Positions 6,610 through 12,810 of a DNA stretch of 14,388 bases are shown here, one piece after another (within the stretch, counting starts at the first letter, position 1; each line of letters begins with the position of its first letter). A model generated the notes under the pieces. That model saw only the letters and a list, made by a program, of their open reading frames with translations, searched no databases and had not been told where the DNA came from. Source of the stretch: Selenomonadaceae bacterium UBA3796 (GTDB taxonomy: Bacteria > Bacillota > Negativicutes > Selenomonadales > Selenomonadaceae); assembly GCA_002369175.1 (NCBI GenBank), contig DFES01000153.1:1-14388 (forward strand), in the 5' to 3' direction. The position numbers were made by a program, and so were the translations under genes.

Positions 6610-7182
6610 GTGAGAATCATTACGGGAACGGCGAAGGGATGCCGTCTGAAAGCCCCGAAGGGGTGGGATACCCGCCCAACGGCAGACCGGGTCAAAGAAT
6701 CCCTGTTCAATATTTTGGGGCAGCGGGTTTGGGAAAGGAAGGTACTGGATCTTTTTGCCGGTACCGGGAATCTTGGCTTGGAAGCGCTTTCCCGTGGAGC
6801 CGCCCATGGGGTTTTTGTGGACAAGGCAACGGTTCCGGTTCTTCGGGAAAACGCCCTGCACACAAAGCTCATGGATCGGGCGGAAATCCTCAAAGGCGAT
6901 GTTTTTTCCGCACTGGCAGGCTTTGCGGGAGAAAAGCGGAACTTCGATCTCGTGTTCTGCGACCCGCCATATCATCGGGGCCTTTGGGAGAAAGCGCTCC
7001 AACGCATGGATGATGCCGGACTGCTTGCGAGGGGTGGTATTCTGGTGGTGGAACATGGAGCGGACGAGAACGATGTTCCTTCTCTGAAAAATCTTGTCCG
7101 CGTGAGAAACGAGCGCTATGGGCACACGACGCAGCTTAGTTTTTTTCTGTGTCGGGAGGATGCAGGAGGCGATGGAAGATGA
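6610..7182 (+). CDS. rsmD: 16S rRNA (guanine966-N2)-methyltransferase
   Basis: RsmD methylates N2 of G966 in 16S rRNA on the assembling small subunit, using SAM. The 190-residue length is typical. The N-terminus VRIITGTAKGCRLKAPKG matches the family opening, TRPTADRVKESLFNIL is the conserved segment that follows, LDLFAGTGNLGLEALSRGA (about 46-64) is the SAM-binding motif I, and DPPY (118-121) is the catalytic N-methylation motif. GTG 6610 is preferred over the in-frame GTG 6601 because family members start directly with 'MRII.G.AKG'; the ribosome site (GGGG at 6598-6601) is weak. Its stop overlaps the coaD start as ATGA, so the pair is translationally coupled, an arrangement common in Firmicutes. 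Confidence 0.95.
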   Translation: MRIITGTAKGCRLKAPKGWDTRPTADRVKESLFNILGQRVWERKVLDLFAGTGNLGLEALSRGAAHGVFVDKATVPVLRENALHTKLMDRAEILKGDVFSALAGFAGEKRNFDLVFCDPPYHRGLWEKALQRMDDAGLLARGGILVVEHGADENDVPSLKNLVRVRNERYGHTTQLSFFLCREDAGGDGR

Positions 7183-7667
7183 AAAGGGCGGTTTGCTCCG
7201 GAAGTTTCGATCCGGTGACATTGGGACATCTTGATGTGTTTGAACGAGCCAGCCACATGTTTGATGAAGTCATCGTCTGCGTGTTTCACAATGTCAAGAA
7301 GCAAGCTTTTTTTTCTGTGGAACAGAGAGTCGCCCTGTTGAAAGAGGCTACTGCCCATGTCTCCAACTTGCGGGTGGATTCCTTTTCCGGTCTTTTGACG
7401 GACTATATGCGGGAACATGATGCGAGGATTATCGTGCGGGGGATTCGCTCCGTGGCAGATTTGGAGTACGAACAGAACGAGGCGAGGATGATATCCCATA
7501 TCGATCCGGAAGTGGATACGGTATTTCTGATTACGAATCCCCAGTATTCTTTTGTGAGTTCCTCCGGAATCCGGGAACTGGCTGCCTTTGGCGCAAGTGT
7601 CCATGGCCTCGTGCCGGACTGCGTGGAGCGGGCGGTGATGACCCGTATTTCCGAAGGAATGATATGA
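7179..7667 (+). CDS. coaD: Phosphopantetheine adenylyltransferase
   Basis: CoaD transfers AMP from ATP to 4'-phosphopantetheine, giving dephospho-CoA, the penultimate step of coenzyme A synthesis. The 162 residues match the bacterial enzyme. GSFDPVTLGHLDV at 8-20 carries the T/HxGH nucleotidyltransferase signature, IIVRGIRSVADLEYE is the conserved substrate loop, and YSFVSSSGIREL is the second nucleotide-binding (ISSTxxR-like) motif. The start is ATG 7179 within the ATGA overlap with rsmD; AGGAGG at 7164-7169 is nine bases upstream. An in-frame GTG further upstream would add a non-family tail and is rejected. CoA made here feeds the fab genes downstream only in a metabolic sense. Confidence 0.97.
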   Translation: MKRAVCSGSFDPVTLGHLDVFERASHMFDEVIVCVFHNVKKQAFFSVEQRVALLKEATAHVSNLRVDSFSGLLTDYMREHDARIIVRGIRSVADLEYEQNEARMISHIDPEVDTVFLITNPQYSFVSSSGIRELAAFGASVHGLVPDCVERAVMTRISEGMI

Positions 7668-7695
7668 GTGTATCTATAGAGAAGGTAGTGATGAA

Positions 7696-8271
7696 ATGGC
7701 TGTACGCGATATATTGGATCAAATTGAAAATCTGGTGGCAGGAGCTTCCCATGTGCCTCTTTCCGGCAAGTGCATGATTGACGAAAACGATCTGGTGCAC
7801 CTCGTGGAGGAACTTCGGAACGATCTTCCCAATGAATTGTCCCAGGCGGACGAGATTATGCAGGAGCGGGAAAGAATCCTCGGAGAAGCTCAGAAAGAGG
7901 CTGACCGCATTACGAGTGAAGCGAAGAAATATGCGCAGAAGCTCACGAACGAGAATACCATCGTTGTTCAGGCGAAGGAGCAGGAGCGCACCATTCTCCA
8001 GCAGACAAGGGATCAGGAGCGGGAGATCATGGAGCGCACCCGCCAGAATTCCCAGCAGCTTCGGGATGATGCGGACCGCTATGCAAATCAGGTCTTTGAT
8101 CAGCTCATCATGCACGTGACGAATACCTTTCAAGGGGTGCAGCAGGCAGAGCAGGGTCTCCACCAGGCGCGCCAGGTTCTTTTACAGGCCAAGGAGCAGA
8201 TGAACCGCGCCGCCCAGCAGCAGAATTCTCCTGTGGCGGCAGCGCAGGCTGCATCACAGATGTCCTCGTAG
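7696..8271 (+). CDS. Coiled-coil protein encoded next to coaD (annotated 'ATPase' in relatives)
   Basis: This 191-residue, highly charged, Gln- and Glu-rich protein of unknown function is usually found beside coaD in Firmicutes and often labelled 'ATPase' or V-type subunit H-like. A short N-terminal globular part (about 1-50: ILDQIENLVAGASHVP, then IDENDLVHLVEELRNDLP) precedes a long predicted coiled coil (about 50-180) with many QERE and QEAD-type heptads, then an Ala/Gln/Ser tail. I see no Walker motif, so the ATPase label is not supported. The layout resembles DivIVA-like or scaffold proteins, but that is only an analogy. A GAAGG sequence at 7681-7685 is the best ribosome site. It is the last gene before a strong terminator, so it probably belongs to the rsmD-coaD operon. 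Confidence 0.8.
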   Translation: MAVRDILDQIENLVAGASHVPLSGKCMIDENDLVHLVEELRNDLPNELSQADEIMQERERILGEAQKEADRITSEAKKYAQKLTNENTIVVQAKEQERTILQQTRDQEREIMERTRQNSQQLRDDADRYANQVFDQLIMHVTNTFQGVQQAEQGLHQARQVLLQAKEQMNRAAQQQNSPVAAAQAASQMSS

Positions 8272-8287
8272 GGTGGCAGTGTGTCCC

Positions 8288-8323
8288 AAAGAAGCTCTTC
8301 CCCGGGGGAAGAGCTTCTTTTTT
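8288..8323 (+). terminator. Strong intrinsic terminator after the coiled-coil gene
   Basis: A perfect 16-bp inverted repeat (8288-8303 with 8305-8320, centre CCCCGGGGG) runs straight into six T residues at 8318-8323. It closes the rsmD-coaD-coiled-coil operon. Confidence 0.93.
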
Positions 8324-8350
8324 GGAACATGCAGCCGGCGGAGCATGATG

Positions 8351-8366
8351 ATGCCACTCGTGGCAT
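8351..8366. promoter_or_regulatory. Inverted repeat upstream of larC, possible operator
   Basis: ATGCCAC and GTGGCAT form a 7-bp inverted repeat separated by TC, 64 bases before larC. The compact symmetric form suits a dimeric repressor site. I do not recognise the regulator, and it does not match the NikR consensus half-sites. A weak -10-like GATAAT lies at 8393-8398 downstream. Confidence 0.4.
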
Positions 8367-8430
8367 ACCTATGGAAAGAAGTTTGGTGCCGGGATAATGG
8401 CCGGCAGGATCCATCGGATGAGGTGAGGAA

Positions 8431-9669
8431 ATGAGAGCAGTTTATCTTGAATGTTTTTCTGGCATCAGTGGCAATATGCTCCTGGGCGCCTTTTTGCAGG
8501 CCGGTGTTCCCCAGGCTCATCTGGAAAAGGAACTCAAAAAACTGCCTCTGGAGGATGAATACCTTCTGCATGCAGACACGGCGAACCGGAACGGGATTCA
8601 TGCAATCCATGTGGAGGTTGAACTTACGGGGCGTCATATGGTTTCGCTGACGGAACATGCAGCCCGTCAGGAGGGGTTGCACTCCCATGGGGGGCATCCT
8701 CATAGAACCATGGCTTCCATCCGTGACATGCTGGAAAAATCTTCCTTGGAAACAGCTGTGAAGCAGAAGGCTGTCGCTGTTTTTGAAGCTTTGGCGGAGG
8801 CAGAGGGCAAGGTTCACGGAAAACCGAAGGAGGAGGTGGCATTCCATGAGGTGGGAGCCACGGACTCCATCGTGGACATTGTGGGAACAGCCATTTGCAT
8901 GGAATATCTGGGAATCGAGAAGATTTTTGTTTCCGGTCTCAATACGGGCAGCGGATTTGTGAAGTGCGCCCACGGCCTCATGCCTGTTCCTGCACCGGCG
9001 GTGGCAGAGCTTCTGATGGAATTTCCAACGTATCACAGAGGTGCGGAAAAGGAACTTGTGACTCCTACCGGGGCGGCGGTGGTCAAGGCATTGGCTGTTT
9101 ATGAGGAGAATCTGCCGGCGGATTTTCTTGTGGAGAATATCTCCTACGGTGCGGGCACGATGGAACTGGAGATTCCCAATGTGCTCCGGATGTATCTCGG
9201 GGAATACCAGGGAAAACATGAACGCCGGTGCAGTCTTTTGGAGACGAATATTGATGATATGAATCCGCAGATCTACGGCTATCTTCACGAGCGTCTTCTG
9301 CAGGCGGGAGCTCTGGATGTGTGGACAACGAATATCTACATGAAGAAGAACCGTCCTGCCCAAATGCTTTCCGTCCTTGTGGACGAGGCGCATCAGGAGG
9401 ACTGTGCGGAAATTGTCTTTCGGGAGACCACGAGCATAGGGCTCAGGGTGATTCCCATAGGAAGGCGGATCGAGGCTGTCCGGCGCATTGCCAAGGTGGA
9501 GACGAAATACGGAAATGTGGACTGCAAGATCAGCGCTTACCGTGGCCACATCGTGACAGTTTCGCCGGAATACGAGGATTGCCGGGGAATTGCAAAGCGG
9601 GCGGCTGTGCCGTTGAAAGCTGTACAACAGGAAGCCCTGCGGGTTTTGGGGGAACGTCTTGGCGAATAG
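8431..9669 (+). CDS. larC: Nickel-pincer cofactor nickel insertase LarC
   Basis: LarC (formerly DUF111) uses CTP to insert nickel into pyridinium-3,5-bisthiocarboxylic acid mononucleotide, completing the nickel-pincer cofactor of lactate racemase and related LarA enzymes. The 412-residue protein starts with the family signature YLECFSGISGNMLLGA (about 5-20), has a short His-rich, presumably metal-binding stretch (His84, His86, His89, His91), VAFHEVGATDSIVDIVG at 137-152, ELVTPTGAA near 208-216, and the C-terminal LarC2 part from LLETNIDDMNPQIYGY (269 on). It is one open frame, unlike the split, frameshifted larC1/larC2 of Lactobacillus plantarum. No larA, larB or larE is in the window. The start is ATG 8431 with AGGTGAGG just before it; it follows a terminator, so it has its own promoter. 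Confidence 0.95.
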   Translation: MRAVYLECFSGISGNMLLGAFLQAGVPQAHLEKELKKLPLEDEYLLHADTANRNGIHAIHVEVELTGRHMVSLTEHAARQEGLHSHGGHPHRTMASIRDMLEKSSLETAVKQKAVAVFEALAEAEGKVHGKPKEEVAFHEVGATDSIVDIVGTAICMEYLGIEKIFVSGLNTGSGFVKCAHGLMPVPAPAVAELLMEFPTYHRGAEKELVTPTGAAVVKALAVYEENLPADFLVENISYGAGTMELEIPNVLRMYLGEYQGKHERRCSLLETNIDDMNPQIYGYLHERLLQAGALDVWTTNIYMKKNRPAQMLSVLVDEAHQEDCAEIVFRETTSIGLRVIPIGRRIEAVRRIAKVETKYGNVDCKISAYRGHIVTVSPEYEDCRGIAKRAAVPLKAVQQEALRVLGERLGE

Positions 9670-9682
9670 TTGCGGGGATTTC

Positions 9683-9711
9683 TTGACAAAAGAAACAGCG
9701 CTCGCTATAAT
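9683..9711 (+). promoter_or_regulatory. Perfect consensus sigma-70 promoter for the DUF177-rpmF operon
   Basis: TTGACA (9683-9688) and TATAAT (9706-9711) are both exact consensus with an exact 17-base spacer, starting 13 bases after the larC stop. Transcription should begin near 9718, only about 12 bases before the likely start codon of the next gene. High constitutive output suits a ribosomal protein operon. Confidence 0.93.
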
Positions 9712-9729
9712 GGATTGAGGTTGATGCTG

Positions 9730-10239
9730 ATGATAGTGAATATTGCTGATTTGAATGCCGGTATGGGGAAGGAGACCCCTTTTGCCTTTGAGACCACTGC
9801 GGAAGAGCTGGATGCTGCTCCTGTGGAAGGCGCCTTTGAGGGGAACATCACCGTCAAGGGGAATGCCGTTTACACGGGGACGTGTTATCGTGTAGAGGGT
9901 GTCATTGCGTGCAGGAAGGTCTTCACCTGTGACCGGTGTCTTGAGCCATGCGCGGAAGAGCAGGAAAATGCTTTTTCCGAAGAGTTCCGTCGCGTGAGTG
10001 ATGGAATGGCAGCGGACGATGATGCGAATGTTTTCGACGGAGACGCTATGGATATCACGGGCATGGTTCGTGATACACTTCTGGCGGCGCAGCCGCTCAG
10101 CAATATCTGCAAGCCGGACTGCAAGGGGCTCTGTCCTGTTTGCGGTGCGAATCTCAACCATGGCGACTGCGGTTGCGAGAGATTCGTTCCGGATCCAAGA
10201 CTTGCGGCTTTGCAGCAGTTCAAGAAATTGAAGGATTGA
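9730..10239 (+). CDS. DUF177/YceD family protein
   Basis: DUF177 (YceD) proteins are encoded just before rpmF in most bacteria; E. coli YceD has been linked to 23S rRNA accumulation, but the mechanism is not settled. This 169-residue copy has the central VEGVIACRKVFTCDRCLEPC (Cys61, 67, 70, 74) and a C-terminal cluster NICKPDCKGLCPVCGANLN with Cys127, 131, 135, 138 and further Cys147 and 149, a pattern suggesting zinc binding. Starts at ATG 9724, ATG 9730 and GTG 9736 are possible; I chose 9730 because GAGG at 9717-9720 is then nine bases away. The predicted transcription start near 9718 excludes longer forms reaching into the promoter. It is followed by rpmF with only 20 bases between. Confidence 0.9.
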   Translation: MIVNIADLNAGMGKETPFAFETTAEELDAAPVEGAFEGNITVKGNAVYTGTCYRVEGVIACRKVFTCDRCLEPCAEEQENAFSEEFRRVSDGMAADDDANVFDGDAMDITGMVRDTLLAAQPLSNICKPDCKGLCPVCGANLNHGDCGCERFVPDPRLAALQQFKKLKD

Positions 10240-10259
10240 TTTAAGGAGGTGTATCCGAA

Positions 10260-10439
10260 ATGGCAGTACCTAAGCGCAAGATGTCAAAGGCTCGCCGCGA
10301 CAAGCGTCGTGCCAATTGGAAATTGGAGGCTCCCGGCTTCACGGCCTGCCCCCAGTGCCATGAGCCGAGGATGCCTCATCATGTGTGCCCGGAGTGTGGT
10401 TACTATGATGGCAAGCAGGTTGTCCAGGAGGCTGAATAA
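10260..10439 (+). CDS. rpmF: 50S ribosomal protein L32
   Basis: This 59-residue protein begins MAVPKRKMSKARRDKRRANW, the standard L32 opening, followed by a zinc ribbon with CPQC (Cys30, Cys33) and CPEC (Cys43, Cys46) and the end GYYDGKQVV. It is the four-cysteine, zinc-binding form rather than the cysteine-free paralogue. L32 is a component of the large ribosomal subunit near the exit tunnel. A strong AAGGAGGTG at 10243-10251 precedes ATG 10260. It is cotranscribed with the DUF177 gene and followed by an intrinsic terminator. Confidence 0.98.
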   Translation: MAVPKRKMSKARRDKRRANWKLEAPGFTACPQCHEPRMPHHVCPECGYYDGKQVVQEAE

Positions 10440-10447
10440 GTCGATAC

Positions 10448-10480
10448 ATGAGCAGGATAGTATCCTGCTCATTTTCTTTT
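10448..10480 (+). terminator. Intrinsic terminator after rpmF
   Basis: ATGAGCAGGAT pairs with ATCCTGCTCAT (10448-10458 with 10462-10472; the central AGT forms the loop), followed by the T-rich TTTTCTTTT to 10480. It separates rpmF from the plsX operon. Confidence 0.9.
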
Positions 10481-10481
10481 C

Positions 10482-10510
10482 TTGCTTTTTCCTCATGGAC
10501 TCGTTATAAT
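10482..10510 (+). promoter_or_regulatory. Probable promoter for the plsX-fab operon
   Basis: TTGCTT (10482-10487) and a perfect TATAAT (10505-10510) are separated by 17 bases, directly after the rpmF terminator. Transcription would start near 10517 and run through repeat copy 2 into plsX, a leader of about 190 bases. Confidence 0.65.
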
Positions 10511-10562
10511 AATTTAATATTGTTGGTTTCGGGTAATGGCAGTTGAAGTGGCTGCTGTCATA

Positions 10563-10678
10563 TCTATACTGGCGAACAGTAAAATTTACTAACGAGTTAC
10601 AAATCATTCGCGGTATATGCAGAATCCGTTCATATTTCCCTGCACTTCGCTTGGTAAATATGAACGGCTTCAAGTATA
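10563..10678 (+). repeat. 116-bp structured repeat, copy 2, in the plsX leader
   Basis: This is the second copy of the element at 6418-6533, same orientation, five substitutions. Its right-half hairpin is CCGTTCATATTT (10626-10637) with AAATATGAACGG (10656-10667), a perfect 12-bp stem with an 18-base loop, extended by three more pairs after one mismatch. TATACT (10565-10570) and AGTATA (10673-10678) mark the ends. It lies between the predicted promoter at 10482-10510 and plsX and would be part of the mRNA leader. The plsX frame happens to be open through it, but the plsX start is downstream. Confidence 0.9.
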
Positions 10679-10710
10679 AAATAAAGCAGGAGCAATCGGG
10701 AGGTAGGTTC

Positions 10711-11739
10711 GTGAAGATCGCAGTGGATGCCATGGGCGGGGATTTCGCGCCGAAACAGATTGTGATCGGAGCCGTGCAGGCGGCAAAGAAATATGGATGC
10801 GAAATCGTGCTTGTAGGGGATGAAAACGCGATTCATGGCATACTGAAACAGGAAGAAGGCTGGGAGAGGCTGGGGATTACAGTTCACCATGCCAGCGAGG
10901 TCATCGGTATGGAGGAACATCCCGCAGATGCCGTGCGGACGAAGAAGGATTCTTCCATCGTCGTGGCGACACGCCTTGTGAAAGATGGCGTATGTGATGC
11001 TGTTCTCTCTGCGGGAAGCACGGGGGCTGCAGTGACGGCTGCGCAGCTCATTCTGAAGCGGATTCGCGGCGTTGGCCGCCCTGCCATTGCGACACCTATG
11101 CCGACCCCGAAGGGAGTCACACTTCTACTTGATTCCGGCGCAAATGTGGACAGCAAGCCGGAGCATCTTGTTCAAGGCGGCGTGATGGGTTCGCTTTATG
11201 TAGAGCATGTATTCGGAAAGAAGAATCCCAGGGTGGGGCTTCTCAACATCGGTGAGGAAGAGACAAAAGGCAATGAGCAGGTCAAGGCGACATATGAGCT
11301 GCTCAAGACCATGGACAACATCAATTTCATTGGAAATGCGGAAGGCCGGGATGTTCCCAAGGGAAATTTTGATGTTGTAATTTGTGATGGATTTGTTGGC
11401 AATGTTGTGTTAAAATTTGCAGAGGGGCTGGCGAAAACCATACTGAAACTCATCAAGGAAGCCATCAAGGATGGGGGGATTTTTGCCAAGCTCGGCGCGC
11501 TTCTCCTGATGCCGACACTCAGGAAACTCGGCAAGAGGCTGGATGTCACGGAATACGGAGGAGCCCCGCTTCTTGGTATCAATGGCTGCTGTATCATCAG
11601 CCATGGCTCGTCCGATGCCAAATCCATCTGCAGCGCAATCAGCGTGGCAAATGGATATGTCAAAAGCAATGTCTTGGGGCACATTTGCGATGCGCTGGCA
11701 AAGGAAGAGATGGTGGCAAGGGATGGCGGCAGCAAGTGA
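10711..11739 (+). CDS. plsX: Phosphate acyltransferase PlsX
   Basis: PlsX makes acyl-phosphate from acyl-ACP at the membrane surface, the first step of the PlsX/PlsY route to lysophosphatidic acid. The 342 residues begin KIAVDAMGGDFAP, the family hallmark; MEEHPADAVRTKKDSS (about 67-82) and LSAGSTGAAVTA (about 99-110) are further conserved blocks, and the C-terminal part GGAPLLGINGCCIISHG fits. The start is GTG 10711, with GGGAGG at 10698-10703 seven bases upstream; the frame stays open upstream through the repeat, but those codons show no family sequence. It heads plsX-fabK-fabD-fabG, coupling phospholipid synthesis to fatty-acid elongation. No fapR or fabH lies next to it. Confidence 0.97.
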   Translation: MKIAVDAMGGDFAPKQIVIGAVQAAKKYGCEIVLVGDENAIHGILKQEEGWERLGITVHHASEVIGMEEHPADAVRTKKDSSIVVATRLVKDGVCDAVLSAGSTGAAVTAAQLILKRIRGVGRPAIATPMPTPKGVTLLLDSGANVDSKPEHLVQGGVMGSLYVEHVFGKKNPRVGLLNIGEEETKGNEQVKATYELLKTMDNINFIGNAEGRDVPKGNFDVVICDGFVGNVVLKFAEGLAKTILKLIKEAIKDGGIFAKLGALLLMPTLRKLGKRLDVTEYGGAPLLGINGCCIISHGSSDAKSICSAISVANGYVKSNVLGHICDALAKEEMVARDGGSK

Positions 11740-11801
11740 CGTTTCCCGTAATGGATGAGTTTGATGATGTGCCGTTCAGGGGCTAAGGAGGATTTATTTT
11801 A

Positions 11802-12749
11802 ATGTTTGAAAACAATGTAATCTGTAAATTACTCAAGATAAAATATCCGATTTTTCAGGGGGGAATGGCCTGGATTGGAACCTCTGAACTGGCTTCGGCA
11901 GTATCCAATGCCGGCGGGCTTGGCATCATCGGCGCAGGACACATGCCCCCGGATGCACTGCGTGCGGAGATTCAGAAGGCCAAGGGCTGGACGGAGCAGC
12001 CCTTCGGCGTCAACGTTATGCTCATGAGCCCCTTTGTGAAAGAAGTCATGCAGGTGGTGCTGGAGGAGAAAGTTCCCGTGGTGACCACAGGCGCCGGAAA
12101 CCCGGGAGAGTACGTTCCGGCTCTCAAGGAAATCGGCACGAAAGTGATTCCGGTTGTGGCATCTGTAGCTTTGGCCAAGCGTCTGGTGCGCAGCGGTGCT
12201 GATGCAGTCATTGCGGAGGGTACGGAATCCGGCGGACATATCGGTGAAATCACGACCATGGCGCTGGTTCCGCAGGTAGTGGATGCTGTGGATGTTCCGG
12301 TGATCGCTGCAGGCGGCATCGCGGATTCCAGGGGCATGGCTGCGGCATTTGCTCTCGGTGCACATGCTGTACAGATGGGCTCTCGTTTTGTGGTGAGCGA
12401 GGAATGCATTGCGCATCCCCATTACAAGGAGACGGTTCTCAAGGCGAAGGATCGGTCAACCGTTGTGACAGGGCGTTCCTTGGGCCATCCCGTCCGCTCC
12501 ATTGCCAACAAGCTCTCGCGGCGGTATGAGGAAATGGAAGCGGCAGGAGCTTCTACGGAGGAACTGGAGAAACTCGGCGCAGGCAGCCTTCATCGTGCGA
12601 CGCACGAGGGCGATGTGGAGAACGGTACTGTCATGATCGGCGAGATTTCCGGTATGCTGAGCGACATCAAACCGGTCAAGGCCATTATCGAAGACATGGT
12701 GAATGGTCTGCCGGCTGTTTTCAAGAATATTGAATCGAAAGCGGATTGA
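11802..12749 (+). CDS. fabK: Enoyl-ACP reductase II (FMN-dependent)
   Basis: FabK reduces trans-2-enoyl-ACP with NAD(P)H and FMN, the last step of each fatty-acid elongation round, replacing FabI in many Firmicutes. The 315 residues align well by eye with Streptococcus pneumoniae FabK: YPIFQGGMAW at 15-24, AGGLGIIGAG (37-46), FGVNVML, VVTTGAGNP (93-101), AEGTESGGHIGE with the catalytic His146, and VIAAGGIAD for phosphate binding of FMN. The relative nitronate monooxygenase is less likely, given the GGHIG segment and the fab context. AAGGAGG at 11785-11791 lies ten bases before ATG 11802. FabK enzymes are insensitive to triclosan, so this organism may tolerate it if no FabI is present. Confidence 0.95.
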   Translation: MFENNVICKLLKIKYPIFQGGMAWIGTSELASAVSNAGGLGIIGAGHMPPDALRAEIQKAKGWTEQPFGVNVMLMSPFVKEVMQVVLEEKVPVVTTGAGNPGEYVPALKEIGTKVIPVVASVALAKRLVRSGADAVIAEGTESGGHIGEITTMALVPQVVDAVDVPVIAAGGIADSRGMAAAFALGAHAVQMGSRFVVSEECIAHPHYKETVLKAKDRSTVVTGRSLGHPVRSIANKLSRRYEEMEAAGASTEELEKLGAGSLHRATHEGDVENGTVMIGEISGMLSDIKPVKAIIEDMVNGLPAVFKNIESKAD

Positions 12750-12810
12750 ATTTCATAGCAGTTGTGGATATCGTGTCAGTCATCTTATGAACAGAAACGA
12801 GGGAAATGAA

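Noticed and set aside
8254..10161. 635-codon open frame on the minus strand over larC and DUF177
   Set aside because: It runs through a strong terminator, a perfect consensus promoter and two well-recognised genes on the other strand. No family motif is visible in it.
10543..10710. N-terminal extension of plsX through repeat copy 2
   Set aside because: The frame is open, but the translated repeat also occurs in copy 1 followed by a stop. PlsX proteins start at KIAVDAMGGD, and GTG 10711 has a good ribosome site.
11751..11786. 11-codon open frame MDEFDDVPFRG just before fabK, ending in its ribosome site
   Set aside because: No Shine-Dalgarno precedes it, and such a short frame is expected by chance. 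It could be a translated leader, but nothing supports that.
12787..12810. Upstream ATG 12787 as the fabD start
   Set aside because: It lacks a ribosome site, whereas GTG 12811 has GAGGGA at proper spacing and gives the family N-terminus.
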